Shown here: in pieces, positions 35,133-47,857 of the stretch
How positions within the stretch are numbered: the first letter of the stretch is position 1
How the letters are laid out: the number at the start of each line of letters is the position of its first letter
NCBI GenBank assembly: GCA_033980235.1
Contig: CM067069.1
Span: 21,572,650 to 21,636,649, forward strand
Source of the DNA: Diadema setosum
Taxonomy: Eukaryota > Echinodermata > Echinoidea > Diadematoida > Diadematidae
Direction: 5' to 3'
DNA length: 64,000 bases
Notes under the pieces: generated by a model
Database searches by the model: none
Told to the model about the DNA's origin: nothing
What the model saw: only the letters and a program-made list of their open reading frames with translations
Translations under genes and position numbers: made by a program

Positions 35133-35496
35133 TTAAAGGGGATGGCTAGTAACTGATCAGTGGGAATCAGTGGGAATGCTGGGGGATGATTGTTCCAATC
35201 CTTGTGGGATTCATTTAAGAGTACATTATATATCGATTGTTCTGTGAAAATTATTTGCTTCAGAATGGTCTCATATTCAAGTAATGTGCAGTTTAATGTT
35301 TCAGGTTAGCTTGCCTGTACAGTGACGGGGCATTAAACTTCACATTACTTGAATATGAGACCGTTCTGAAGCAAATAATTTTCACACAACAATAGATATA
35401 TAATGTACTCTTAAATGAATCCCACAAGGATTGGAACAATCATGCCCCAGCATTCCCATCGATTTCCACTGATCAGTTACTAGCCATCCCCTTTAA
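35133..35496. mobile_element. 364-bp TTAA-flanked fold-back MITE, copy 2
   Basis: It has the same TTAA flanks and AGGGGATGGCTAGTAACTGA ends as 31600-31973. The GC-rich central hairpin arm is partly deleted here (CCTGTACAGTGACGGGGC then arm sequence). It sits 3.2 kb from copy 1. Confidence 0.9.
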
Positions 35497-36742
35497 TCAT
35501 GAAATATAGTATATTCTCTCAAGTTCAGACCAGAAAAAGTTGCATACGTATATTTAAAATAGTTTCGTGGGGTCATGTTTGATTGCACGTTTTTATCTGA
35601 TTTTGATTTTTAATTTGCTTTCTCACATTCTAACCCAGACTCTTAGTACCACTTATACCATCAGTATTTAACAATTCTAATCTATCATGTCTACTCTTAG
35701 CCATGTTGGTTATAGAAGGTTTATTTCAATTTCTCAACGGGAAACATTGTACAATGTTGTTAACTAAGAGAAACTTTGTTGATTGTTTCACTTTACCTGT
35801 AAAGTGTAATGCTGTATGATAGATTGTAGATCTGTATGATAGACTTTATCTGTGTTTTAACTCACTACCATAATAATTATCATTGTCATTTGAAATAAGG
35901 AAGGTCTAGGACCAGAAAGCATGCAACTACATTTGACTGATAACAATAGGTAGGCGTATCTTAATATATTCCAATCCGGAGTTGGCTTAAAAAGACTGAT
36001 TAAACGAAAGAGAAATTATATATCTCAAAAGACTATGTCGAATACTGTTTAAAACTTGAAAGGTGTAATACAACTTGACATAACAATAAGAGAAGGAGAG
36101 GACGAAACTTATGAAAGGTTAAAAAAATTGTACAATGAAGAGCATGTGATATATAAAATTGCTTAATGCTACATGAAAGGAAGTTGAGAGGTAGTAGATT
36201 TAGAAATCATGCGTTAAACGTCGAGGTTTAAGTCAATTATCAGACCATTGTCACTGGGAAGGGAGAAACACGTTTCGAGCAACCCTCTCTCTATCATTAT
36301 GCGATCTCTATCATCACTAGGTCGGCCCGAAACTTTTCGCCGATGAACAATGACCTATTCCGCAAGTCAACCGTGAAGTAGGCCCCCTGGAGGCCGAAAG
36401 GTGAGAGTTATGCGCAGAATGTGTCCTGCGCGTGTATTCGGTTGCCATACCAAGGGAAACTGTAGACCAATGCAATTAGTTTCTCGTTTGTCTTTGTCAG
36501 TAATTTTATAGTCTGAGATCGCCAGGCAAAACTAAAGAGAGATGCTATCGCGTGCCTTGGTAAGATTGGTGGTCCCTAAACTGGCTCTTGAAGTATCCCA
36601 GGTAAAGTCTTCCCCCTTGATAGAGAGAAGGAAAACATAAGTGAGACCACTAAATAAATAGATTCTTCAATTTTGCAAACTCTCAAATCTCTTGCGGATC
36701 AAGTCATTTGATATTGAGATGTTTAAGTTTGCACACATGACA

Positions 36743-36802
<60 letters not shown>

Positions 36803-38352
36803 TGAGAGAATATCGACAAGGAAAGAGAGAAAGAGAAAGGAGCAGAAACAAGATGAGAGAAAAAGAGTTTTTTAAAAAAGGTGATATTAAGAAAATGCAC
36901 TGTTAGATTAATATGCTAAGACTCTGATGTCGTATTGTCTCATTATACCAAGTTCTATGAATTTAACACTAACTTATAGGAGTGCCAATCAAACGTGTAG
37001 TATGATCAATGATATGGGTATTATAGGCCTACTTCATCTATGAAGAAATAAAGGAAGATAATAAAAACAACAAGGAAATGATAGGAATGCGAGAAAAAAA
37101 AAAAGAGTGGACGTGGAAAAGGAAAGGTGAGCAGCGCATGAATTTAAGAAAATGTTGGAAAAGCTATCCGGACGAGAACGGAAGGAACATTCACATATTA
37201 TAAATAATGTTATATAAAAGGCAGAAGAAAAGCGCATGCACAACGGCGATGACGAGAGGGGAAAACAAAGGAAGTTATACAAGTTTTCAAAAAGAGACCT
37301 TGACTTTTCGCACGTTTCATAGCCACATTCCAGCCGTATGAGTCTGTGAAAAGGGTACACACGGATTTCTTGACTCATTAGGAAAGTTGTCTTCACAATG
37401 GCACGAAGGCGCGAAGGTTTTCCTCTCCGTTCCCAACAGCCCGATATTAAGGGTCTGGTCCGTCACGCTAATCTCACGGTGTTGACTGGCCGGGCTTGCT
37501 GGCTGCAAAAGCCCACAGGCGGGGAGGTCTGTTACCCACCTCCTTTTGCCAACCAAATCGTGCCCATAACTCGAGGCAGCGTCATCGAAAACGTGATGCG
37601 CTCATTGTTAGACCCGTGGTATTTGTTGCATCTGCGGTAGAAAAACCTATCCATTTATAATCAAGGATGCCTACAATTCATGATGAGACGAAAAGTTATA
37701 ATGTTTCTTGCTATATATTATATAGCATAGATAATGTTTATCATGAACAAACAAATTGACATTGCTAAAAAAAAATGTTCCAACGAGATCCAAGTAAAGT
37801 GCTTTAGATAACTACAATTCATGCGAAATATAACATGCGATGTCTGTCGATACACGCAGTTGATATGAAAATCGAAACTTTGTTTAAAAAAGACTGGTTT
37901 TATGGTTTCTCAACTGTCAGTACCTACTAGTATATGAACCTACGATACATAATGAAAAAGAGCATTTGCAGAGAATGATGATCTGTCAAATTTTAGCCAC
38001 TCTCACAACATTGTCAATTTTGATTCGTCAAGTGTCGACCCTGAGCACACCTCCTGTTACTTGCACTGGCAGTATTTTACTATAAGATCACGGATCAAGG
38101 AACAGCTCGCGTTTAACACCAGACTCTTTACCTTCATATATTTTCACGATTTATCTTGGATCTCTCCTATCGCGTAGAGGGTTAAAACAAGATCAATCTC
38201 TGAATCCCTCCATCATTTTTGGTTTTCAGTGAGATATCTTTCAGTCTAACATCAGCTCAAATCAGACTATACGATCCCGCTGGATAACGATCTGGGGCTC
38301 CGTCAACGATGCGAGAAGGGCTGTTGGACAAGTTCGTAGTGGGTGGCTCCTT
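35497..38352. other. intergenic DNA with a (TA)n run and two GC-richer islands
   Basis: A (TA)n microsatellite spans 36745-36797. GC-richer islands at about 36240-36600 and 37390-37640 stand out from the AT-rich background. The second is open on both strands for about 240 bp, but neither translation shows a known motif. Confidence 0.4.
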
Positions 38353-38990
38353 CACTCTTGATATAACGACATGATAGTCATCACTTTCTCGACTATATAT
38401 TTTTTTTTGTCTCAAACAATTTCAAAATATCGTAACAATTTTGGATTTTTGGTGAAATCCCTACAAGCCTCTATCGTTGACTCACTGTAGCTGTCCATTT
38501 TCTGCAATGCACTCTTGATATAACGACATGATAGTCATCACTTTCTCGATTATATTTTTTTTTATTTTGTCTCAAACAATTTCAAAATATCGTAACAATT
38601 TTGGATTTTTGGTGAAATCCCTACAAGCCTCTATCGTTGACTCACTGTAGCTGTCCATTTTCTGCAATGCACTCTTGATATAACGACATGATAGTCATCA
38701 CTTTCTCGATTATATTTTTTTTTAATTTTGTCTCAAACAATTTCAAAATATCGTAACAATTTTGGATTTTTGGTGAAATCCCTACAAGCCTATATCGTTG
38801 ACTAACTGTAGCTGTCCATTTTCTGCAATGCACTCTTGATATAACGACATGATAGTCATCACTTTCTCATCTATATATATATTTTTTGTCTCAAACAATT
38901 TCAAAATATCGTAACAATTTTGGATTTTTGGTGAAATCCCTACAAGCCTCTATCGTTGACTCACTGTAGCTGTCCATTTTCTGCAATGCG
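38353..38990. repeat. four-copy satellite, unit about 157-161 bp
   Basis: Units start at 38353, 38510, 38670 and 38831, each with CACTCTTGATATAACGACAT. Each continues through CAATTTCAAAATATCGTAAC and ends CTGTCCATTTTCTGCAATG. Copies differ at only a few bases, mainly in the length of the T-rich stretch, so the array is recent. Confidence 0.95.
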
Positions 38991-39440
38991 TCTTGACGTG
39001 CAGCTTATGAGATATCTATTTCTTTGAAATTGTGTGTGTACTCTTTATCTCTTTTGAACTTGAAACTCTGTGTGTCTACCTTAATAACAACAACATGTCA
39101 ATCTAACAATGTCAGATAATCAGTTAAAACTATATAATCAATGAAACTCATATATTCCTTTCTATATTTACTTAAGTAGTTTTGTCATAGCATCTTGTGT
39201 AGAGTGAATCAAACATAGTAAGCACATGCACGAGAAAGATAAAAATAAGAACTTTTGCTTTGTTTGAAATCGCCTGAAATCGTTGGGAATTTGTCTTAAA
39301 GTCCGCTTCCACTCAAGTTAACTTTAAAGAACTTAAAAGGAATCAAATCAAACGATTAGAGTGATAGTATTTTCGGTGACATGAAATTTGTTCCTGCGAC
39401 AGTTGCCCAACATTTCCTTTTTTTTTCTCTTGTCAAGTAA
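38991..39440. other. intergenic DNA
   Basis: Ordinary AT-rich DNA between the satellite and the telomere-like tract. Nothing is recognised. Confidence 0.5.
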
Positions 39441-39466
39441 TTAGGGTAAGGGTTAGGGTTAGGGTT
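39441..39466 (+). repeat. interstitial telomere-like (TTAGGG)n tract 2
   Basis: About four imperfect TTAGGG units ending 7 bp before SINE copy 2. Further TTAGGG-like words occur at 39838-39852 after the SINE tail. Confidence 0.75.
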
Positions 39467-39473
39467 GTATAGC

Positions 39474-39703
39474 GGGGGCGCTGTGGCATAGTGGATAAGA
39501 CTCCCGACTCCCGATCGTAGGACCCGAGTTCAAATCCCGCCCAGCGCTTACGTCCTTGGACAAAATGTTTTACCCACCATGTCCCTCTCGACCCAGGTGT
39601 ATAAATGGATACCTGGCAACGCTGGGGTACATTGTAATAATAATGGCAGGGCCCTCTGGTAGAGCAGTGGCAACACTGAAGAGGCTACCCTGGGTAAATA
39701 AGA

Positions 39704-39773
<70 letters not shown>

Positions 39774-39804
39774 ATTATTATTATAATTATTATCATTATT
39801 ATAG
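39474..39804 (+). mobile_element. tRNA-derived SINE, copy 2
   Basis: The A box TGGCATAGTGG is at 39484-39494 and the B box GTTCAAATC at 39528-39536. The body matches copy 1 (22051-22301), including TACCCACCATGTCCCTCTC and GGCAGGGCCCTCTGGTAGAG. The (ATT)n tail is expanded to about 100 bp. Confidence 0.92.
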
Positions 39805-41961
39805 GGTTTCATGTTTAGTTTGATGTGAGGACTAGGATTAGGGCTTAGGGTTATATTTGTGCGTAGAATTTATGTTTGGCTTAGCGTCCAGATATTTCAT
39901 GGGAGCAACAATGTCGCAGGAGCAAATTATGTCATTGATCCAGTATTTTCATGACAATTGAAAATTATATCATGAACTTTTTTGGACCTTCATACGACAG
40001 TTTTCACGAAACAGTGGTACACTGGTCAAAAGAACATTATTTTCGTATACGATATAAACATGGAATAATATCTTCACATCTGATTTCGATAAAACCGTTT
40101 TTTTTTTCTTTTTCTTAGATTTATCCTCTTTATCGACAAGCATTTTGGAGGGGAATTCCATCCTGATTGCTTAGTCTAAAAACAGAATATCCTGGGAAGT
40201 AGATAAGTTAAACTAAAATGGGGCGGGAGGTTAGGGGAAATCAGGCACACGAAAAAGTTTTGAATTATAAAGGTTTAGAGAGTGAGACAAATTACTGACT
40301 ATGTGATCTAGGTGCTGAACTGATCTGGTCTCCATTTCTTTTACAGATAGCTCATCAATTTTCATATTTCTCATGAGAAAAGTTTTCTTCAGACCTGTTC
40401 TTGGCACGTGATAAGAGTTATACATTCTGATATGTTCTCCTCCGCGGATATCAGTTCTGTCCGTGCCACATGTTTAAGAAAAATAAGATTTTTTTTTTTG
40501 ACATTTTATTTTTTGCGTCTAGTTGGTTGTTATTGCAACTGATTGACAAATCACCCTACAGCAACGTTAATAGGCACCAAATTAATCAGTGTTTACCAGT
40601 AGCCATGATAAAAAAGAATAGTGAGCATGCATGATTACTTACAGAATATCACATACATGATACAAATGATAATTTGAGACTAATTCGTCGGGGTGAATTC
40701 TTTGTTACCTTCAACCTGTAATATTTAGAAGGCTCTCTGTTCAAATATATTTCTTTCTGTGACTATTCTCTGAAGTACTAGTGTATTTCAAAAGTACGCA
40801 GATGTAAAATCCAGTGAGCCCTGTCGAGCCCTGTGAAAGGAACATAACCAAAGATAAAAAGCAAACAATAATGAAATAACACGTGTCATCTTATCTCTAT
40901 ATATATACATGCAATCTGGCCTGTAATTTCAACACCACATTTCATTCAAATGATAATGAGTGGTGTTTCATAGAAACTCCCTACGAGTTTATGACTGTTT
41001 AAACGGATGATGAAAATGAAATAAAGTTAGACATGCCGAATTTCATCTTCCTGTGTTCCTTAATCCGAAAAAGAAATAGAGTTCGTTGAATCGAACATTA
41101 ACATTGTGGAGTTATTCTGATGATTCGTTATTGGTCGGTTTCAGCGTTGCGGACATAACATTTCAGATAATTTTTGCAACTTCAAAAGGTTATTAAGGTA
41201 ACAAAACATTTTCATTCTTAACTAATACAACAGAATAAAAAAGATATTACACTAAGCTATAAACAGTGGAAGTTTCATTAAGTAGTAGGGGTTGTAATTC
41301 ATATTTTTGAGTCGTTTCACCTTAATAGTAATTTATACACATTGGAAAATGCTGAATAAACTTTCTGTATGTACACCTACTTTATTAGTTTGTTGACTTT
41401 CCCATCATGTTGGCATGTAAACAACTTATTTTATATTTGCAGTGGAATTGTGATGTAAAAAAGCCATATAGATCGACCTTTTGACTTTTTAAAATGATAT
41501 TCAAACTCATAATAACTCGAAATGTAATATTAAAGAAATGTTACGGATGTTACGTTGTCTATTCACATGTATCTAAGCTGTTCACATAATGTAATAAAGA
41601 AATTCTATTTTGATTGAGAGTAATGCATAATAGCTCAAAAATGTTTAATTTCTCTTTTTACTCAAATAAGGATTTGTTTTGTTTTGTTTTTTCTTGTTTA
41701 GTCTGTTATATACATGTATACAAAGTCTTTTCAAGTGTTAGAAAAGTATGTTCATAGAGAATGTCGTTTCTTTTGCTTCTACATCAGAAGCTACAAAGCG
41801 CTTCCCGGTGTTCATTGTTGCATGGGAGAGGGTCTATAATGCTTTGAGTTCATCCTGTTCTAAAACTTGCTTTTTTTTTTCACTGCACTCAAAGGAATTC
41901 ATAGATCCTTGTATTTTCAGAGATTTCATGAGCCATGCATGCACTGGCTTCTTTTCATATA
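39805..41961. other. intergenic DNA
   Basis: AT-rich with no recognised gene or element. Short T-rich tracts occur near 40100 and 40490. Confidence 0.45.
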
Positions 41962-42350
41962 CAGTCCGATCTCAGATATCCAGCAATCGCTTTACTGGAT
42001 CTCTCTTTTATCCATCAGACATGTACTGGCACATTTTCAGTGAAAACATTATTAAAAGTACAAAACAAGTGTTTATTTTTCAAAGTAATACTAATTCAGG
42101 ACATAAATAGAGATCTCTATGATACAATACAACTTTCTACCAACTAAAATATCATCGCTTTACAAGGAAGAAATGCCAAGAGGAAGGTGTATTTCAATTA
42201 TGAAACATGAAAATATCGTGTTAAATCATTTGTAGTGAATCGTATAATAATGCCATATGAACATACCCCCGACATAACTCGCTTATCTGGCAAAATCATT
42301 TTTCCAGATGCCTGCCGGTCCCAACAGGGACAGATATTGAGGTTTGACTG
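41962..42350. mobile_element. 389-bp pogo/Tigger-like MITE, TA target site
   Basis: TA dinucleotides flank both ends (41960-41961 and 42351-42352). The left end CAGTCCGATCTCAGATATCC and the right end in reverse complement, CAGTCAAACCTCAATATCTG, match the style of pogo/Tigger termini (CAGTNNNACCTC). The interior has no transposase frame. Confidence 0.7.
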
Positions 42351-43389
42351 TACATTGTATTTGATTACAGACAAGTCAGACAGCGACTTACCATACATTG
42401 TACAAAAGATCTTGTCAATGGATGTTTTTGACTGTTTCTCTTCTCCATTAGTGTTTTAAGACACAATAGTCATTATTGCCAACTCGATTTGTAATTGCTG
42501 AGCTTGATATGCTATTGCTTGTACACAAAGTTCGCAGCCATGCCTGTGACTTTTATGGCAGAAGTAAGTACATGATAAGATCGTATACAGGCTCACACAT
42601 TAGTAAAACCTTATTCAAACAATGCATTTACATTTGTTGGGAAGAAATGCCCAAAATTGATATCAGTGTAAGGACTATATATAGGGCATTCGTTGCGACA
42701 AATATTGATAGTGCAGTGTCGAATCCAAACTTTTACCGGCAATTATTGTAGCTACAAATGTGTATTTATCACGTGCCATACAAAAATGGGCAATGTCCTT
42801 AATACAATGGTGATGTGATGTCCGTAACGGATTTTTTTTTGTTTTTTTGTGGGGGGGGGGGATTTATTATGTGAGTTTCAACAACAAGAACAAAAACCTT
42901 CTTTGATATTTTTTGTGGTATTATGCTCCAGCTTTGCATATGAATTTAGACATATTCGACCAAAACACAGCGCGCTATAAGGACATTTACATCTGAAACG
43001 TTAAACTAAACCTTTTTAAGACTAAAAAGTAAAACTTTCATTAAAGTGGAAATGAACAAAATACTTATTTGTCAGAAATCGATTATTTCCTTCCGGTAAC
43101 GATAATGATGATATGAATATGAACCCATAGCTTTATCATATCATACAGAATTACCTGAAAATCATTTCATAATGAAAATTTTTACTTAAGAAGAAATACG
43201 TGCAAATTATGCTAAATTTTATTGCAATGCTTTGAAAAAACACAAGTTCAATGGCTTTTTTTTTCAAATTGCACCACATTTCTTTTATCATATCAGTTTG
43301 ATAATTATGACACTCTCCGAATACTTTCTAGGATAAAACAAAGTTATTTCTTGCTCTTTATTTCACCCTCCGGTAACAATTTCCATGGA
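42351..43389. other. intergenic DNA
   Basis: It contains a poly-T/poly-G junction at 42832-42860. No gene is recognised. Confidence 0.45.
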
Positions 43390-43763
43390 ATGACCCCATT
43401 CTTAAGGTTCGTTAATCCGAAAATCAAGTAAGGGTCGTTATTCTCGTTATTCCGAAGGTTCGTTTATCCAAAAATGAAATATAAGATTCGTTTATTCCGA
43501 AGGCTCGTTAATTCCAATATAAATTAAGGTTCGTTGTTTATTCCGAAGGTTCGATAATCCGATAATGAAATAATGTTCCTTTGATATTCCGAACGTTCGA
43601 ATATGCGGAAATGAAATATGTTCATTATTCTGAAGTTTCGTTAGTCTGAAAATAAAGTATAAGGTGCGTTAATCCGGAGATTCGTTTATCCGAAATTGAA
43701 ATAAGGTTCGTAATACCGAAAATGAAATAACCAAAGAAGCCAACCTTCGGAATGAGGGGTCAT
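43390..43763. mobile_element. MITE-like element with an internal 27-bp minisatellite
   Basis: The ends ATGACCCCATTC and (reverse complement) ATGACCCCTCATTC form short inverted repeats. Between them about a dozen diverged units of AAGGTTCGTTAATCCGAAAA plus TGAAAT run head to tail. Units vary between 22 and 32 bp. Confidence 0.7.
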
Positions 43764-46700
43764 GAGGAAACATGGCCAATTTGACCAATGCAGTCTGTCA
43801 ATAGTCAATTTAAATTCTGTTTGAGTTTTTCATATTTTTCATCATTACTGTCACCCTGGGTTGCATTTAATCTTGTTTTTATTTTCCTATTTCTTTTCCC
43901 TTTCGTCTGATCCCACATTCGTTTTCTTTAGTTTCGTTTTGCAGCTGCCCCTTTTTTAATCTTACAGCGAAGTGATATGCAAAGTAAAAGGTATAGAAGT
44001 ATGATAAGAGATACAATTTTACATCATGAAGGTTATTTTTTTTTTTAATACGAGAATGCACATAATTATTATGCGCATAACACTGAGACAACGCATAACT
44101 AAATATGCATTAATTATTGTGTATTTATTATGTATAGAAATTTGTTCATATTTGGCTGAAATACACTGTAGTAAGCATGAGGAGGGGACTGCTATCACCA
44201 ATTTAGTCGTCGTTTTGATTGTCCTAATTTCTGCTACATCACCCTTCAGCGGTTCATTAATATACTTCATTACATCATATAGTCTATACATTTCTGTTAG
44301 TTTGTGTATGATAGATGGTTCAATATGTTATAACGTTGATCAAATTTGAATAAGAATGTATTTATGCAACTCGAAACGGGAGGAAACTGTTTAGCTATCA
44401 TTCCATTCTACAACAAAATCCAATACACGAGTAAAACATCATATATAGATTCTATTTTCAGGGAGTACAAAGGTCTTTCCATCTATTCTTCTCGTTTCGT
44501 TAGAACATGGTGATTCTGAGAATTTGAGAATAAAAACCGCCCACCCTGGGTGAAACGCGATCGTCTACGCACAGTACTGGCAAAGGACAGCGCAGCGGGG
44601 AGCGATTCCCGCCAAAAGGAGCTGATCGAGCAAACCGGAAATTCGCTCCAGAAACTATGATTTTTATGAACACATTGAGTTGTCGGGAGGAAAATGGAGC
44701 CGACAAACAGTAGCAGTCAAATATTGTTCCCTTCCTACTTTCCCATCTGAAAGCTCCTCTCTGGTAGATATGAATGTCTTTTTGTGAGCCTATCTCAATG
44801 TTAACAAACATTGCGTTACCCCTGCCTCGTCGCTTCTCTCGGTATCATTGTCCACTTTCTCTCCTTCTCCTTAGCTCCCGCTGTCTCTTCATTGTCAAAT
44901 GCCAATGAATATCTTAATGGTCTGATAGCCAGAATTAGGGCAGAGGTGACGTGGACTGGCCCTTGCAGCATGTAACCCATTTTAGATGCAAGCCTGAGTT
45001 GTTTGACAAACATGAATGGTATAGGGGTTCCTCAATGTTCTTTCAGGACACTTCGGTTTATGGTATACCTCGTACCTTTATACGTCTTGCCCATGGACGG
45101 AACAAAGAAATGCTATGAGAATGATGGGAAGACGAAGAACTCATGTCTGACCTTCTGCATCTATTTGTAAGACGTTTCCTCCCGCGTGATTTGTAGAGAG
45201 GAAATGGCCTCCCCGAGGATCCCAGCTCGGGATCCCGCGCGCTAATTGAGCGGGAGGAAATTAAAAAAGTGCGAACAAAAGCGCAACACGTCGCTCATTC
45301 GCGGAGTCTAATCGATTGGTATCAAGGGACCAAACAATATCCCTTCAGCTTGGATCCAACCAAACGTAAACTACGGTCTGGACTAAAAGATAAAGACGTA
45401 TGAAGGGTATAGGGTCAGTTTGTGGAAATTAACAAACTCGTGAGACGAAAATGACTTAATAACCGTGGACTTAAATAAAATCTTCATGTGATATCTGAAT
45501 TTTGAATGACATTCAGATGATGAGTGTTGTTTTAAAACGAGCAGAAATACGGGAAAAACTGTAGACGTTGAATATCAGTCGAGACTCTTGCTCAAGCATG
45601 TGGTGATAACAAGAAAGTGTAAGTTCCTATACGTGCACGAAATTAGAATTGATATCCGTATCCGTGATTGTATGCATACTGCCATGTTCATTGTTGGATA
45701 CTTTATCTCAACCTTCCTTTTCAAGATATTTTCTTGTGAAGCTTCCAGAGTTTAACCCTGAGAAGTGTCATGTATGAGGTCACTAGCACTGAGAAACATA
45801 AATGTTTCGAATTTAGAAGAAAATATTATTTGATTGTTCATTATAGTCTCTTGTGCACACGGTGCAAGCAAGGCATTTATGTGGGTTCGATTACTCAAGA
45901 CTGGTTAAACAGTGATTGTTACTTGTGTTAATGATTACACGTAATACTGAAAATCCAAAATACTACAACAGGTCAGTAACACTCCCTTGCAATAATCTAA
46001 TTACATCAATTGCAACTCTGTTTGATAGAATAAAGGTCTGACGTTGCCTCGTTCCCATAGTGTGAGTGTGAGATCTGTTGTGTAATATATGAGAATGCTG
46101 ATATAATCGTTAAGTCTAATTACGTGCATTTTAGAGACAATATTCAGTGGACACTATGAACATACGGAAAGAACTGTGCATGAAATGAAACAGAAACACT
46201 TACACCGACAGACATACACACACACACACACACACACACATTAAAAAGAATGTGATACATTTACATTTCAAGATACTTGTAAGTACCTTCTGTCGAACAC
46301 GTTATTTCAATCTAAAAGTGTAATATCAAGAAGTTTTTTGGGCGCTACTGTATTTTATGTATTTGTTCAATACATAGAAAAAAGCTTTTTGGGTGTATTG
46401 TGTGTGCGTGTTTGTGTGCGTTATTTTTAATACTGCAGGTCACTGTTTTATGGAAGCAAGTCTCACGGCTTGTGGATGTATGTTGTTTTGTTTTACCACA
46501 CGTTCATCATAAATGGATGATTTTAATTGTGAGGGGCGCCCTTCCACTTTAAACACTTTGTTGTAACGTTTTACCGCCATGGCGAAGAACCTGTAGCCTT
46601 AAGTTACCATCATAGTAAACAAAAAGAAGCTCGCAATATATGGTTCCATTTTTATATGAGAATATCTAGGCTGCATATGAGAGGGAAATATTGAGAAGAG

Positions 46701-47761
46701 CGGCGGATAAAGAGAAGAAGAAGGAGAAGGGGAAGATGTATCGAGCGACTGTTTATTGTTTGGGGCCAAAAACAATATCTGCGAAGCGAGCTTAAGGCGA
46801 GCCCCTTCACTGTATCAACAATGGCGCCTATGCTAACTGCGGCTAGATGAACCGAGCTTTATTACACACAATTCACATCTGAAATTTAGTCTGGTAATTT
46901 CTTTGTGCCTTTCCGGAGACTCGAGCTCCTCTCCTATTCTCACTCCTCGTGATCAATATAGAGAAGATTGGAAAGTCGTACTTTTAAGCAGATTCTAAGA
47001 GGAAAACGGTATGATATTCATTGATTCCAAAAATTACGAGCTATACACTTTTAATGTGTTGTCTGATGAACTGAGAGCACTGGAACAGGGCAACCATCTC
47101 GTGAAGGGACAGAAGTTTACCGATTTTGTGTGGTACTGCATCTTATATTGTCATACTCTCACAGGCGTAACTTCTATCCTGTTCATAAATTAATTGTTTC
47201 CACCTCGCAAAACTTGATTGAAGTCATGATTGAACCTGTCTCACACATTGCACAGCGGAGTGTTACAATCTGAATTCATGACAAGTGCATGAACTGGAGT
47301 GCTTCTGCGACAGGTTATCGGTTCCGTTACACGCTCTCTTTTGTTTCCACTGTAGGCGTCTCTGTCTGTGAGCGACGATTTACTGATATAAGGAGCATTA
47401 GTATTCTAGCATGAACTTCTTATGCTATAATACAGGTGTTGACGTTATTTTGTATCATTGTTATATTTCGTCACTGAGTACTCTTATTACCCGGACTCAC
47501 CAAAATTCAAGCACTAAACCTCTTTAATGACTAGTTCCACACTCCAGCTGTAACACTTTCATTGCGTCTGGCACCCCTTCAATACTTCCTGTTGTAGAAT
47601 TTACTTTCAAGGAAAAATCTAGTCCTTTCTTTTTGTTCTTCTTCTCGAACACGTCAACAAAAGCATAATGCACCAGCAAAGTCTTACCCTCATTAATAAT
47701 CCTGATGGAGATATGTATTTGCTGATGTATTCAAACGGTGATGATGATCTATACTGCATTA
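43764..47761. other. gene-poor DNA with GC/CpG-richer islands
   Basis: The 44510-45350 and 46730-46860 stretches are GC-richer and contain homeobox-like TAATTG/ATTA, SOX-like AACAAAAG and AACAATGG words. They could be cis-regulatory modules or an undetected exon. A (CA)n run spans 46214-46240. No protein motif is recognised in any frame. Confidence 0.35.
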
Positions 47762-47857
47762 ATGTCGTCGGCTGAGAATGAAGAGGGCGTTAAGTTGCCA
47801 CTAAACCCATAGTGTTCATGACCACTTAGCGCCCTTCACATTCTCAACAGACGATGT
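47762..47857. mobile_element. 96-bp imperfect palindrome / small MITE
   Basis: The left ATGTCGTCGGCTGAGAATG...GGGCGTTAAG pairs with the right read backwards, ACATCGTCTGTTGAGAATG...GGGCGCTAAG. The arms are about 35 bp around a short loop. Confidence 0.65.

Noticed and set aside
37398..37640. 80-aa open frame in a GC-richer patch, also open on the minus strand
   Set aside because: No recognisable motif, and both strands are open, so composition alone explains it. Kept only as a GC-rich island.
38353..38990. CRISPR-like array
   Set aside because: Whole units of about 159 bp are repeated with no unique spacers, and the DNA is animal. It is a satellite.
44500..44811. 103-aa minus-strand ORF
   Set aside because: No motif, and it lies in a GC-rich island where open frames are expected by composition.
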